Assembly (NCBI RefSeq): GCF_000816105.1
Contig: NZ_CP007140.1
Span: 1 to 64,000 of the forward strand
Length of the DNA: 64,000 nt
Direction of reading: 5' to 3'
Source: Thermococcus guaymasensis DSM 11113
GTDB taxonomy: Archaea; Methanobacteriota_B; Thermococci; Thermococcales; Thermococcaceae
Part shown: positions 45,121 through 53,450 of the stretch, piece after piece
Layout: each line of letters opens with the position of its first letter
Position numbering within the stretch: position 1 is the stretch's first letter
Notes under the pieces: model-generated
Database searches by the model: none
What the model was told of the DNA's origin: nothing
What the model saw: the letters and a program-made list of their open reading frames with translations, nothing else
Made by a program: the position numbers and the translations under genes

Positions 45121-45834
45121 TCAGTACTCGGTGAAGAGCCTCCCAAGCTCGGGGATCTTCTCCATAATGTCCATCTCCCTGAGAGCAAGCCACAGAGAGG
45201 CCTGGTTGCTCGTCACGACGGGAACACCTAGGTCTTCCTCAAGCGCCTCGATTATCTCAAACGTCCTCCAGTTGGTGCAGCTTATGAAGATAGCCTCCAC
45301 CTCGTCCATAAAGGCGGACTTGGCAAGGCGATAGGCCTCGTACGGCTCAAGCCGCCCGATCTGAAGGTTGTCGGTGAGCCCAAGACCGACTATGTCAAGG
45401 ACGTTGAACTCGTTCGCCTCAAGAAACTCCTTCTCCCGCTGGTTTATCTCGTCTGTGTACGGGGTAACAACGAGGATATCCCTCACGTCGAGGATCTTCA
45501 GGGCCTCAACGACGGCTGTGCTGGTGCTTATCACCGGGACGTTCACTTCGTCCTCTATCCTCGCCTCAAGCTCCTTCTCGAAGTCCTTTCCGCCGATGAA
45601 TGAACCGCTCGTGCACCCGTAGAGTATCAGCTCAACCCCCGCATCGCGGAGAAGTCTGGCGCTCTCAACGGCCATGCTACTCATCTTAAGGAGCTCCTCC
45701 TCAGTGACATCCCTCAGGGGCATCCTTGAAACGTGGAGTGAGACCCCGTAGGGCAGGTAGCTGTGAAGCTCCATCTCCATCGTGGTGTTCGATGACGGCA
45801 CTATGAGACCGAACCTTCCTCTCCATCCGTACAT
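45121..45834 (-). CDS. Asp/Glu racemase-superfamily protein (maleate isomerase/arylmalonate decarboxylase-like)
   Basis: 237 residues. GLIVPSSNTTMEMELHSYLPYGVSLHVSRMPL is the N-terminal signature of the maleate cis-trans isomerase branch; the two catalytic Cys are in ILYGCTSGSFIGG near 74 and FISCTNWRTF near 190. Substrate not known; a dicarboxylate or aryl-malonate is likely. Single gene between pfkC and a divergent nitroreductase. Confidence 0.82.
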   Translation of the reverse strand: MYGWRGRFGLIVPSSNTTMEMELHSYLPYGVSLHVSRMPLRDVTEEELLKMSSMAVESARLLRDAGVELILYGCTSGSFIGGKDFEKELEARIEDEVNVPVISTSTAVVEALKILDVRDILVVTPYTDEINQREKEFLEANEFNVLDIVGLGLTDNLQIGRLEPYEAYRLAKSAFMDEVEAIFISCTNWRTFEIIEALEEDLGVPVVTSNQASLWLALREMDIMEKIPELGRLFTEY

Positions 45835-45929
45835 GTTTTCACCCTTTGAAGTTCCTCGGGACTTCTATTAAACCTTTGGTTTGAGAAAGGATTAACAAAT
45901 AATTCCCAAGAGATTTATGGGGTGAAAAC

Positions 45930-46538
45930 ATGGAGCTTGATGAAGCCATCATGAAACGGAGCTCCGTGCGCTACTTTTTAGAGAAGCCCGTGCCTGAGGA
46001 TGACATCAAAAAGCTCATCGAGGCCGCCATAAGGGCCCCAACTGCGAGCGGGCTTGAGAACTGGAAGTTTGTTGTCTTCCAGAGTGAAGACGCGAGGGAA
46101 AAGATATACGACCTGATAGGGGAAGGCATGGTTCAGTACTACCGCGCCGTGAACCTTCCAGAGGAGAAGATAGAGAAGCTCAAGAAGCGCATCTATGAGC
46201 TGGGCATGTACAGGGCACCGGTTTACATAGCCGTTTTCATCGACAAACGCGTCCGCTTCCTCAAGGGGGCGGAGTACGACGAGCCTGAGTTCATCTGGAG
46301 CGTCGAGAGCGCCGCGATGGCAATTCAGAACCTCATGCTCAAGGCAGTTGAGCTCGGCCTTGGGACGGTCTACATAGGCGTCACGAACTTCAGGGGCATA
46401 GAGGAGAAGGTGAGGGATTTAGCGAGTCTCGATGAGAACTACTACCTCGTTGGAGTCATCCCAGTGGGCTATCCCAAGAACGAGCCCAAGCCCTCAAAGA
46501 GAAAGAAGGGCGTTGAAGATGTGACTAAGTTCATCTAA
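45930..46538 (+). CDS. Nitroreductase-family flavoprotein
   Basis: 202 residues, GGTGAAAAC before the ATG. FMN-site blocks: KRSSVRYFLEKPVPEDDIKKLIEAAIRAPTASGLENWKFVVF near the start, SAAMAIQNLMLKAVELGLGTVYIGV in the middle, VGVIPVGYPKNEPKPSKRK near the end. An NAD(P)H-dependent reductase, dimeric; substrate unknown. It lies alone, with a T-rich terminator behind it. Confidence 0.9.
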   Translation: MELDEAIMKRSSVRYFLEKPVPEDDIKKLIEAAIRAPTASGLENWKFVVFQSEDAREKIYDLIGEGMVQYYRAVNLPEEKIEKLKKRIYELGMYRAPVYIAVFIDKRVRFLKGAEYDEPEFIWSVESAAMAIQNLMLKAVELGLGTVYIGVTNFRGIEEKVRDLASLDENYYLVGVIPVGYPKNEPKPSKRKKGVEDVTKFI

Positions 46539-46539
46539 A

Positions 46540-46559
46540 CTTTTTTATTCCCTTTTATT
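46540..46559 (+). terminator. T-rich terminator after the nitroreductase gene
   Basis: CTTTTTTATTCCCTTTTATT directly after the stop; it may also supply the upstream element of the next gene's promoter. Confidence 0.45.
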
Positions 46560-46579
46560 CAACAAATCAGGGTGAAATA

Positions 46580-46900
46580 ATGATAGAGTTCGTGATCCTG
46601 CTGGGCGTCATAGGCGGCTGGTTCATAGCCGTGACAACCCTTATAGCCATGCTCCTGTTTGGGAAAATGTGGGGGCTAATTGGTGTTCCCTTGCTCATTA
46701 TAAGTGTTGAACTCAACAAGTTCCTCAAAAGGAGGTACCTAAACGTCGTTGTTTCCAACTCCCCCCGCGCGAGGGAGATAGCCAAGCACATCTTCGAGAT
46801 GAACGAGCTGATAATACTCTCCTCCTACGCCGCCGCCCTTTTCCTGTACATTGTCGTCCAGAAGTACGTGGAGGTTATCATTAAGGTTCCACCGGGGTGA
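46580..46900 (+). CDS. Small membrane protein upstream of thiI, unknown
   Basis: 106 residues, about three membrane helices (FVILLGVIGGWFIAVTTLIAMLLF, MWGLIGVPLLIISV, LIILSSYAAALFLYIVV) with a basic loop (NKFLKRRY) between. GGTGAAATA precedes the ATG. The stop lies four bases before the thiI start, so they are co-transcribed; nothing in the sequence links it to thiolation. Confidence 0.6.
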   Translation: MIEFVILLGVIGGWFIAVTTLIAMLLFGKMWGLIGVPLLIISVELNKFLKRRYLNVVVSNSPRAREIAKHIFEMNELIILSSYAAALFLYIVVQKYVEVIIKVPPG

Positions 46901-46904
46901 TCCC

Positions 46905-48047
46905 ATGAACGTCGTAATTGTGAGATACGGGGAGATTGGGACGAAGTCCAGGCAGACGAGGAGATGGTTTGAGAACATCCTCATGAACAACATACGCGAG
47001 GCCCTCGTTAGCGAGGGAGTTGAGTTCAAGAAGGTCGAGGCAAAGCACGGCAGAGTCCTCGTAAGGACAAACAGAGCGAAGGAAGCCGTTGAAGTCCTCA
47101 CGCGCGTCTTCGGAATAGTCTCACTCTCTCCAGGGATGGAGGTGGATGCCGACCTCGAAAAAATCAACAAGACCGCCTTAAAGCTCTTCAGGCGGAAGAA
47201 GCGCGAGCTCGGCCTTGAAAAGCCGAAGTTCCGCGTCACTGCAAGGAGAATTACCAAGGAGTTCCCCCTAAAGAGTCCGGAGCTCCAAGCAAAGGTAGGA
47301 GAATACATCCTTGAGAACGAGGAGAGCGAGGTTGACCTGCAGGACTACGACATCGAGGTCGGCGTCGAGCTGATGGAAGGGAAAGCCTACATTTTCGTGG
47401 ACAAAATCCGCGCCTGGGGAGGGCTTCCAATCGGCACACAGGGCAAAGTTGTTGCGCTCCTCAGTGGGGGCATAGACTCACCCGTGGCCGCTTTCCTCAT
47501 GATGAAGCGCGGTGTGGAGGTTATCCCCGTCCACATCTACATGGGCGAGAAGACGCTCGAAAAGGTGCGCAAAATCTGGAACCAGCTGAAGAAGTACCAC
47601 TACGGCGGGAAGGCCGAGCTGATAGTCGTCAAACCGAAGGAGAGGGAGAAAATCCTTGAAAAGCTCCGCGAGATGAAGAAGGAGAACTACACCTGCGTAT
47701 TCTGCAAGTTCATGATGGTAAAGCACGCCGACAGGATAGCCAAGGAGTTCGGGGCGAAGGGCATCGTCATGGGCGACTCCCTCGGGCAGGTAGCTTCACA
47801 GACCCTTGAAAACATGTACATCGTCAGCCAGGCAAGCGACCTGCCGATATACCGCCCGCTCATCGGCCTCGACAAGGAGGAAATAGTGGGCATAGCCAAG
47901 AAGATAGGCACATTCGAGCTCTCCACCCTCCCGGAGGACGAGATTCCATTCATCCCGAAGCACCCGGTGATAAGGGGCTCGTGGGAGGAGTTCAAGAAGC
48001 TCTACAGGGCAGTCTTTGGGGAAGAGCCAAAGAAGAGGGAGTGCTGA
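46905..48047 (+). CDS. thiI: tRNA 4-thiouridine synthetase ThiI (THUMP + PP-loop)
   Basis: 380 residues from ATG 46905. NFLD/THUMP region 1-165 (IVRYGEIGTKSRQTRRWFE, FRVTARRITKEFPLKSPELQAKVG), PP-loop ATPase with ALLSGGIDSPVAAFLMMKRGVEVIPVH near 178, CVFCK (conserved Cys near 265) and MGDSLGQVASQTLENM. No rhodanese domain, as usual in archaea, so the sulfur donor differs from the E. coli system. It adenylates and thiolates U8 of tRNA. A shortened paralogue lies 0.6 kb downstream. Confidence 0.92.
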   Translation: MNVVIVRYGEIGTKSRQTRRWFENILMNNIREALVSEGVEFKKVEAKHGRVLVRTNRAKEAVEVLTRVFGIVSLSPGMEVDADLEKINKTALKLFRRKKRELGLEKPKFRVTARRITKEFPLKSPELQAKVGEYILENEESEVDLQDYDIEVGVELMEGKAYIFVDKIRAWGGLPIGTQGKVVALLSGGIDSPVAAFLMMKRGVEVIPVHIYMGEKTLEKVRKIWNQLKKYHYGGKAELIVVKPKEREKILEKLREMKKENYTCVFCKFMMVKHADRIAKEFGAKGIVMGDSLGQVASQTLENMYIVSQASDLPIYRPLIGLDKEEIVGIAKKIGTFELSTLPEDEIPFIPKHPVIRGSWEEFKKLYRAVFGEEPKKREC

Positions 48048-48052
48048 GGAGT

Positions 48053-48604
48053 ATGGAATTCGAGCGCCTTGGGGCCTACGTCGCCCTTTCCCTACCAGTT
48101 ATTTTCATAATAGGCCTGAGCATAGTCGTCCACGCCAACCCCTGGTTTTCCTTCACAGACAACGCCTTGAGCGACATGGGCTCGCTCAAGAATCCCAACC
48201 GCTGGCTCTTCAACGGTTTCTTGATGGTTTTTGCGGCAATTGCGATGGTTCCTTCCCTCGCCGCATTTAAAAACGGTCTGTCATATCTCATGCCCCTCTC
48301 AATGGTGTTCCTCTTCTTCGTTGGAGTATTTCCGGAGGAGCTCCCATATCACAGTCCTTCGGCAATCCTGTTTTACGTCCTGGCACTGGCGGATATAGCA
48401 ATCGTTGGGCTAAAGCTTGCCCGCAAAGACCTCATTAACTACGTCTGGAGCGTTCTCTCAGTTATCGTCTTCCTCACGATGCTCTACATGATTAGGGCGA
48501 GGGTATTCAAGGGGCTGGCAATTCCAGAGCTGATAGGGGCATCGTTCATCCTGGCGTGGTTCGTCTACATCGGCCTGCTCCAGCTTAGGGGTTTCAAACT
48601 CTAA
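48053..48604 (+). CDS. DUF998-type membrane protein
   Basis: 183 residues from ATG 48053. Five to six membrane helices; FTDNALSDMGSLKNPNRWLFN in the first loop and VGVFPEELPYHSPSAILFYVLALADI are the DUF998 signatures (conserved acids and His facing the membrane surface). Overlong in-frame starts exist but run through thiI. The ATG is six bases from the thiI stop, with GAGGAG in between, so it belongs to the same operon. Function unknown. Confidence 0.75.
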   Translation: MEFERLGAYVALSLPVIFIIGLSIVVHANPWFSFTDNALSDMGSLKNPNRWLFNGFLMVFAAIAMVPSLAAFKNGLSYLMPLSMVFLFFVGVFPEELPYHSPSAILFYVLALADIAIVGLKLARKDLINYVWSVLSVIVFLTMLYMIRARVFKGLAIPELIGASFILAWFVYIGLLQLRGFKL

Positions 48605-48646
48605 GTTGAGGAAAGCTTCATATACCGCTTTTCAGTTTTTTCAACC

Positions 48647-49225
48647 ATGAAAGCAGTCGCACTGCTGAGCTCAGGTATAGACTCACCGGTCGCGATATAC
48701 CTCATGCTCAGGAAGGGAGTTGAAGTTACTCCAGTTCACTTCAGGCAGGACACCCTCAAGGAGGAGAAAGTCCACGAGCTCTATGAGGTTCTTAGCAGAT
48801 ACGGGAAGATCCATGAGCCAGTTATGGTGGACTTCGCAGAGGAGCACGTTCCCGTTTTTGAGAAGCTGAGGGAGCTAAAAAAGGAGCGCTGGACGTGCGT
48901 ATTCTGCAAGTGGCTGATGATCAGAAGGGCCTGCAGAATTGGACACGAGGTCGGAGCAAGGGCGATAGTAACGGGTGACTCCCTCGGACAGGTGGCCAGT
49001 CAAACCCTTGACAACTTACTCATTATAAGCTCGGCCAGTGATTTACCGGTCCTACGGCCACTCATAGGTATGGACAAGGAAGAGACTGTGAGCATAGCTA
49101 AGAAAATTGGCACGTTTGAAATAAGCGCCCGAAAGGAGCCTTTGTGCCCCTTCACGCCGAAATACCCCATTGTGCGGGGGTCCTTGGGCGAGTTTGAGAG
49201 GATAAGGGAAGCACTGGGGCTGTGA
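48647..49225 (+). CDS. THUMP-less ThiI-like PP-loop protein
   Basis: 192 residues matching the C-terminal half of ThiI: ALLSSGIDSPVAIYLMLRKGVEVTPVH (PP-loop with SSGIDS instead of SGGIDS), WTCVFCKWLMIRRA, VTGDSLGQVASQTLDNLLIISSASDLPVLRPLIGMDKEE and PKYPIVRGS. It has no RNA-binding THUMP domain, so it needs a partner or another substrate. Its own promoter (CTTCATATACC near 48614) and start suggest an independent unit. A diverged duplicate of the thiI 3' half. Confidence 0.82.
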   Translation: MKAVALLSSGIDSPVAIYLMLRKGVEVTPVHFRQDTLKEEKVHELYEVLSRYGKIHEPVMVDFAEEHVPVFEKLRELKKERWTCVFCKWLMIRRACRIGHEVGARAIVTGDSLGQVASQTLDNLLIISSASDLPVLRPLIGMDKEETVSIAKKIGTFEISARKEPLCPFTPKYPIVRGSLGEFERIREALGL

Positions 49226-49291
49226 ACAGACCAGAAGGCACCAAAAGACAGTTCTCGCTCTCCATAGCACAGGCTCTTATTTGAGCTCAAC

Positions 49292-49299
49292 TTTTTATA
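49292..49299 (+). promoter_or_regulatory. TATA box of the H/ACA sRNA
   Basis: TTTTTATA, 22 bases ahead of the first paired base of the RNA at 49321; no protein start follows on this strand. Confidence 0.6.
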
Positions 49300-49320
49300 C
49301 TCAAGGACTTACCTTAAAAT

Positions 49321-49536
49321 GCCCCCGCGCGAGGACCCCGGGGAGAATGAACCGGGGGGCGATGCGGGGGCTACAACCCGGCCTCAGCGAGGTCCCCGCG
49401 GGAGGGCCTTCCGCGTTACGGAGCGCAATGACCGCGGGAAACCCAGGCCGGGCACACTTCTCGGCCCGCCTGGGTTAGCCCGCCTGATTCTGCCGTTTGG
49501 CTTGGATGAGGGCGGGAGTTACGGGCGGGCCACATT
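49321..49536 (+). ncRNA. Three-hairpin box H/ACA guide sRNA
   Basis: Three stem-loops, each closed by an 8-bp stem and followed at once by ACA: GCCCCCGC/GCGGGGGC (49321-49328/49364-49371, ACA 49373), CCCGGCCT/AGGCCGGG (49377-49384/49445-49452, ACA 49454), GGCCCGCC/GGCGGGCC (49463-49470/49524-49531, ACA 49532). Each has an inner pocket, an upper GC stem and a GA...ATGA-type k-turn or k-loop for L7Ae. From the top of each pocket to ACA I count 15 nt, the rule for pseudouridine placement by Cbf5. Open frames across it are by-products of GC content. Targets not assigned. Confidence 0.87.
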
Positions 49537-49615
49537 CCCAGAACTGCAATCAGCAAAATTCTAGAGATTGAGGTAACGGACGACAACACAGAGAACTAAA
49601 AAGGTAAGAAAAACT

Positions 49616-49813
49616 TCACTCAAGAACTTCAAGAATCTTCGCCTTGATGACGCCCTTACCGCCGGTCGGCTCGACGAGCGTTGCACCGCAGACGAGGCAG
49701 CGGACCTTGGTCGCCGGGTGGCTGAAGACTATCTGCTCGTTGCCGCAGTCAATGCACTTGACACGAAGGAACCTGCTCCTCGGCATCGGGATGAGGTTCT
49801 TCGGGAGCGCCAT
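49616..49813 (-). CDS. rps27e: 30S ribosomal protein S27e
   Basis: 65 residues, basic, with the zinc ribbon [30 protein letters not shown] (C-x2-C, C-x2-C). Full length for archaeal S27e. Follows the L44e gene after three bases, as usual in archaea. Confidence 0.96.
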   Translation of the reverse strand: MALPKNLIPMPRSRFLRVKCIDCGNEQIVFSHPATKVRCLVCGATLVEPTGGKGVIKAKILEVLE

Positions 49814-49816
49814 GCA

Positions 49817-50101
49817 TCACACCTCCACCAGCTCGAACTTCTTAACGCGGAAGCCCTTTCCTCTGGTGTGAGCCTTGCCGCAGACGGTGCACCTGAACCT
49901 GAGGTCGAGCTTCTTGACCGGCTTCTCCCTTCCGGCCGGGTTCGGCCTCGGGAAACCGCGGTAACCCTTCATGATCCTGCGGAAGCGCCTCTGACCCTGG
50001 CTGAGCTCACTCCTTGGCCTCTTCTTGACTTTCTCTACCTTGTGGATGGTGTGCTTCTTACAAAACGGGCAGTACGTCCTTATCTGCTTCGGGTACTTCA
50101 T
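49817..50101 (-). CDS. rpl44e: 50S ribosomal protein L44e
   Basis: 94 residues from ATG 50101 ([24 protein letters not shown]). Zinc site C-x2-C near 11 and C-x2-C near 72 (RCTVCGKAH). GGAGGTGGGTGAG precedes the ATG; an in-frame start further up (50140) runs through a leader hairpin. First gene of the L44e-S27e operon. It contributes to the E-site side of the large subunit. Confidence 0.96.
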   Translation of the reverse strand: MKYPKQIRTYCPFCKKHTIHKVEKVKKRPRSELSQGQRRFRRIMKGYRGFPRPNPAGREKPVKKLDLRFRCTVCGKAHTRGKGFRVKKFELVEV

Positions 50102-50112
50102 CTCACCCACCT

Positions 50113-50207
50113 CCACCGAGAGCCCGGTGGGTTCCTTCACGGATACCCCCGAGCCATGAGGCGTGATAGTGCCTGCAGGCTTCGGTTGGGAAGAGGCTTT
50201 AAAAAGT
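50113..50207 (-). promoter_or_regulatory. Promoter and hairpin leader of the L44e-S27e operon
   Basis: CTTTTTAAAG (50198-50207, minus strand) predicts a start near 50178 and hence a leader of about 75 bases. In it CCACCG-GGCTCT-CGGTGG (50113-50130) folds into a six-pair hairpin directly ahead of, and partly overlapping, the GGTGGAGG ribosome site. A protein-binding translational control site is possible. Confidence 0.4.
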
Positions 50208-50265
50208 TTTGCCGGCGAAAAGTTTAAGAAACAAAAGGTAACTAAAAACTCTGGGGGTGGGAAAG

Positions 50266-50859
50266 ATGGTGGACATCGAGAAGGTTATCAGAGAGGTAGA
50301 AAGCCTTGAGAAAGATGCTGAAAAGGAGTACAGGGAACTCCTGAGGAAACTTGAAGATCCAAAGTATGCAGACTTCAGGGTTCTACTTCTCAGGATGGCC
50401 ATAGACACGACCCTCCACAAATACATCGCAGAGGCCATGAGGAAGGCCTACAAAGAGGCCATTGAGTTGGTCGATGAGTTCGGATACACCGAGGAGATCG
50501 AACTGCCAGAAGACGCCCCAAGAAGACAGATTAAAGAGGGACTAGTGGTTATCCCCGGCCTGCCCAGTATAGTGCTCCCAAGCGGCGAGTTCATGGGGAG
50601 CAGGATACCCCCAGAAGAAGCGCTCCGGGAACTGCTCAACCTCAAACTCGATAACGTTGTCCTGCCTCCAGAGAAGAAGAAGGAGATCCTAAAGGTTGCT
50701 GAAGAACTCTTGAAGCTGGAAGAGAGAATGAGGGAGAAGTATTCCATTCTAGAGAAGAAAGCTATCCACCCACTGATAAAGGCCATCGCAGCGGAGAGCA
50801 AAAACAACGAACAGCAACACATGCACGTCCTCCAGAAAACCAAGGAAAAGATAGAATGA
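50266..50859 (+). CDS. Helical protein with ferritin-like His/Glu pattern, unknown
   Basis: 197 residues from ATG 50266, behind GGGGGTGGG. Long helices: [77 protein letters not shown] and [28 protein letters not shown]. Glu and His spaced along four helices (Exx[16 protein letters not shown]) resemble rubrerythrin/ferritin-like metal sites, with an insert of ~50 residues ([16 protein letters not shown]). No certain family. Divergent from L44e and convergent with the zinc-ribbon gene. Confidence 0.55.
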   Translation: MVDIEKVIREVESLEKDAEKEYRELLRKLEDPKYADFRVLLLRMAIDTTLHKYIAEAMRKAYKEAIELVDEFGYTEEIELPEDAPRRQIKEGLVVIPGLPSIVLPSGEFMGSRIPPEEALRELLNLKLDNVVLPPEKKKEILKVAEELLKLEERMREKYSILEKKAIHPLIKAIAAESKNNEQQHMHVLQKTKEKIE

Positions 50860-50864
50860 TAGAA

Positions 50865-51194
50865 TCATTTTCTTGCCATCTTCTTATCCCAGTTCTCAAG
50901 CATCTTGTCCAGGGCCAGAAGGCTGTTCAGCCTCAGGCGGACTTTCCTGTTCTCCCAGTCTATCGAGCCCTTAAACTCGTTGAGGAGCTCAAAGACCTTT
51001 TCAACCTCCTCGCGCGGGAGGTATTTGCCGTAGAACTCCTCACCGCAGTGGGAGCACTTAAAGGCAAAACCCTCAATGGCTTCCATAAACTTCCCGCGGT
51101 CTTTGGTTATCTCTTCGGCGTTATCAAGGTTCAGCATCTGTTCAATGAGCTCGCCCCAGTCAAGGGCCTTCCCACACAGCGGACACCTCGCCAT
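50865..51194 (-). CDS. Zinc-ribbon protein at the end of the prefoldin operon
   Basis: 109 residues from ATG 51194, behind GGTGGTCGC. CPLCGKALDWGELIEQML and FKCSHCGEEFYGKYLPREEV make one C4 zinc site; the C-terminal half is helical and basic. The gap to the DHH gene is ten bases. Function not known; probably a nucleic-acid or protein-binding adaptor. Confidence 0.65.
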   Translation of the reverse strand: MARCPLCGKALDWGELIEQMLNLDNAEEITKDRGKFMEAIEGFAFKCSHCGEEFYGKYLPREEVEKVFELLNEFKGSIDWENRKVRLRLNSLLALDKMLENWDKKMARK

Positions 51195-51204
51195 CGCGAC
51201 CACC

Positions 51205-52188
51205 TTAACCGTTCTCCCTTAAAAAGTTCTCAATCTCCTTCAGTATTAGCTTTATGGCCTTATCAAGGTTGACCTTTCCGTTGGCTCCAGCCGCACCAGC
51301 GTGGCCACCGCCAGAGCCCTCTATAACGGGCCCAACTTTCTCCATAATCTTTCCGAGGTGAAGACCTTTCTTCACAAGGCTCTCCTTGGCCCTCGCCGAA
51401 ATCCGCACACCTTTCTTTTCGCTCCCGACTATCGCTATGTCAGCGCCAAGCTGAAGGAAGACCTTGCAGGCGTAGGACTCGTATGCGGAGACCTTTGAAA
51501 TCGCTATGATGTACTTCCGGAACTTCCTTATTTCGAGCCTCTGGCAGGCCTTCAGGACGGCCATCCTCTTAGCGTTATCGGTGTTTTCATCAACCACCGG
51601 GGCAACGAGGCTGAAGATTTCACCCATCTGGAGCGGAAACCTCTCCAGAATCTCGCCCACGGCTTTGAAAGTCTTCGCGTTGGCAAAGCGGAAGTTTGCC
51701 GTGTCCGTGACGATTCCAGCTAAGATGGCCCTTGCGCTTTCTTCATCAACAAAATCGAAGTACTTGAAAAGCTCCCATACTATTTCAGCAGTCGAAGTTC
51801 TGGAGGAGTCAACGACCGCTATGTCAGCCTTAATCGGCCTTTCCTTCTCGACGTGATGGTCAATCAGTATGACGGTCTTTCCTTTGGGAATCTCAATCGG
51901 TTCGAGCTGTTCAAGGGAAGAGGTATCGAAGATTACCATGACGTCCTCCTCAACGGTGGGGTTCTTCTCAACGGGGACGGGGGAGAGAACCAGAAGCCTC
52001 TTCGCGTAGGAGGAGACACTTTGGGCAACGCCTATCCTGACCCTCTCAACGCCAAGGGACTTCAAATAGCGGGCGAAGGCTATGGCAGAGCCTAGTGAGT
52101 CAGGGTCTGCGTTGTGGTGGCACAGGAGCAGGTAGGACCTGTCAAGCGAACGCTGGAGGAAGCGCTTGAGCTTAATCTTTCCCTTCAT
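51205..52188 (-). CDS. DHH-family phosphoesterase (NrnA/RecJ-like, DHHA1)
   Basis: 327 residues from ATG 52188. DHH motifs: LLLCHHNADPDSLGSAIAFARYL, VMVIFDTSS, VILIDHHVEKERPI, and a DHHA1 end VIEGSGGGHAGAAGANGKVNLDKAI. Mn-dependent nanoRNase, pAp phosphatase or cyclic-dinucleotide hydrolase activities are known in the family; here the substrate is unclear. It overlaps the DUF3194 gene by 17 bases. Confidence 0.85.
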   Translation of the reverse strand: MKGKIKLKRFLQRSLDRSYLLLCHHNADPDSLGSAIAFARYLKSLGVERVRIGVAQSVSSYAKRLLVLSPVPVEKNPTVEEDVMVIFDTSSLEQLEPIEIPKGKTVILIDHHVEKERPIKADIAVVDSSRTSTAEIVWELFKYFDFVDEESARAILAGIVTDTANFRFANAKTFKAVGEILERFPLQMGEIFSLVAPVVDENTDNAKRMAVLKACQRLEIRKFRKYIIAISKVSAYESYACKVFLQLGADIAIVGSEKKGVRISARAKESLVKKGLHLGKIMEKVGPVIEGSGGGHAGAAGANGKVNLDKAIKLILKEIENFLRENG

Positions 52189-52486
52189 TAGCAATCTCCC
52201 TCAGCCTTTTCTCTACAGCATCGTAGGCCTTCTCAAGAGCCTCTTCAATCAGCTTCTCCACGTCCACCTTGACGAAGACAGGGACTTCAAGGTACACCTC
52301 GATTTCGAGGTTCAGCGTGTCATCTCTGTTTATCCTCGTTGTGACCTCTATGTCCTTTACTTCACTCCTGTTCAGCTCGCTGAAGACGTGCTTTATTATG
52401 ACGTTCTGGGCGAGCTCGCCGATGGCTATTATTTCCTCCTCGCTGAGCTCCGGGAGACCTATGTGTATAACCCCTCTCTGCTCCAT
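52172..52486 (-). CDS. DUF3194-family small protein
   Basis: 104 residues from ATG 52486 (GTG 52498 possible). IHIGLPELSEEEIIAIGELAQNVIIKHVFSELNRSEVKDIEVTTRINRDDTLNLEIEVYLEVPVFVKVDVEKLIEEALEKAYD: helix, two long strands, helix. The DUF3194 family almost always sits beside prefoldin beta in Thermococcales, as here (28 bases downstream), so a role around protein folding or transcription is suggested but unproven. Confidence 0.78.
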   Translation of the reverse strand: MEQRGVIHIGLPELSEEEIIAIGELAQNVIIKHVFSELNRSEVKDIEVTTRINRDDTLNLEIEVYLEVPVFVKVDVEKLIEEALEKAYDAVEKRLREIANEGKD

Positions 52487-52513
52487 GGTCACCACCAAAG
52501 GAGAAAAGGAAAA

Positions 52514-52867
52514 TCAGCCCGCTACGGGCGGCTTAAGGGAAGCTTGGATCTTCGCGGTGAGCTCCTTCAGCTTCTCGTTGAGCTTCTTCTCCTGCCTCTC
52601 AAGGGCACTGAGGCGGACTTCGAGCGTTTCGACCTTCTCCTTGAGCTCAGCTAAAGCCTTCTCCTTGTCGGTCTTGACGATGAGCGTCCCGACGGTCTTG
52701 TAGATGACGGCATCGTCGGGGAGCTTCTCTATCTCCTCAAGGGCCTTCTTGGCCTCGTTGAGCTCAAGCTGAACCTTCTGCTTCTGCTGGACGAGAAGCT
52801 GGAGCTGCTGCTGGTAGCTCTCAAGCTGGGCAAGCATGGACTGAACCTGGGGCGGAATGTTCTGCAT
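52514..52867 (-). CDS. pfdB: Prefoldin beta subunit
   Basis: 117 residues. Two long coiled-coil helices (PPQVQSMLAQLESYQQQLQLLVQQKQKVQLELNEAKKALEEI and EKALAELKEKVETLEVRLSALERQEKKLNEKLKELTAKI) joined by the beta hairpin VIYKTVGTLIVKTDKE, the full prefoldin beta plan. With alpha it forms the jellyfish-shaped hexamer that hands unfolded proteins to the thermosome. First gene of the operon; CTATTTAAAG (about 52915-52924, minus strand) is the promoter. Confidence 0.95.
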   Translation of the reverse strand: MQNIPPQVQSMLAQLESYQQQLQLLVQQKQKVQLELNEAKKALEEIEKLPDDAVIYKTVGTLIVKTDKEKALAELKEKVETLEVRLSALERQEKKLNEKLKELTAKIQASLKPPVAG

Positions 52868-52964
52868 GACAACACCTCCGTAACCGTGATGCCGGGTTAG
52901 AATAAGGGCCGGGCTTTAAATAGTTTAGGTAGGGAACAAACCGAACCCCTCAAAAATCTAAACC

Positions 52965-53375
52965 TCAAGTAGGCGGGGAGCTTTTTGAACCGAGCTTCTC
53001 GGTCAGCTTGTACAGGAGGGCTCCAATCAGGAAGCCCAGGATGACGATGGCAGTTAGGAAAAACAAGATGACTGCATTGTCGTTGCGGGTTGATGGAGTG
53101 CAGTTTCTCGTAAGGATTATGGCCAAGATGAATGATGCAAGGAGCACAGTGACTGTGGAAGCAAACCAGAACTCACCCAGGGGTGCCTGCGTCTTTCGAA
53201 GGAAGACAAATGAAGCAGCCGCAGGCAATAAGATCCCCAAGAGAACCACCAAGAGGTCGGCGACATCTCCGGAAATAGAGCTAGGGAAATACGTCAGGCC
53301 GAACAGGAACAGCAGGTAAATCAGGTACAGGGAGAGGGCAAAAATAACAGTTGAAACGGGATGCCTGAGCCGCAT
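52965..53375 (-). CDS. Four-helix membrane protein, unknown
   Basis: 136 residues from ATG 53375 (GGGGTGAAAGC in front). Four helices: VIFALSLYLIYLLFLFGLTYF, VADLLVVLLGILLPAAASFVFL, WFASTVTVLLASFILAIIL, AVILFFLTAIVILGFLIGALLY. Basic C-terminus. No family recognised. It follows a solo insertion element and a possible 22-residue hydrophobic peptide. Confidence 0.6.
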   Translation of the reverse strand: MRLRHPVSTVIFALSLYLIYLLFLFGLTYFPSSISGDVADLLVVLLGILLPAAASFVFLRKTQAPLGEFWFASTVTVLLASFILAIILTRNCTPSTRNDNAVILFFLTAIVILGFLIGALLYKLTEKLGSKSSPPT

Positions 53376-53450
53376 GCTTTCACCCCTCATTTCTCAATCA
53401 CGGTCGCGTATCCATCGTTTTTCCATTAATGGCATTGTATGAGCATCTCC

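Noticed and set aside
49281-49564. Open frames of 65-81 codons across the H/ACA region
   Set aside because: They result from GC-rich stems; amino-acid content (Arg, Gly, Pro) is random-like and the RNA structure explains the sequence.
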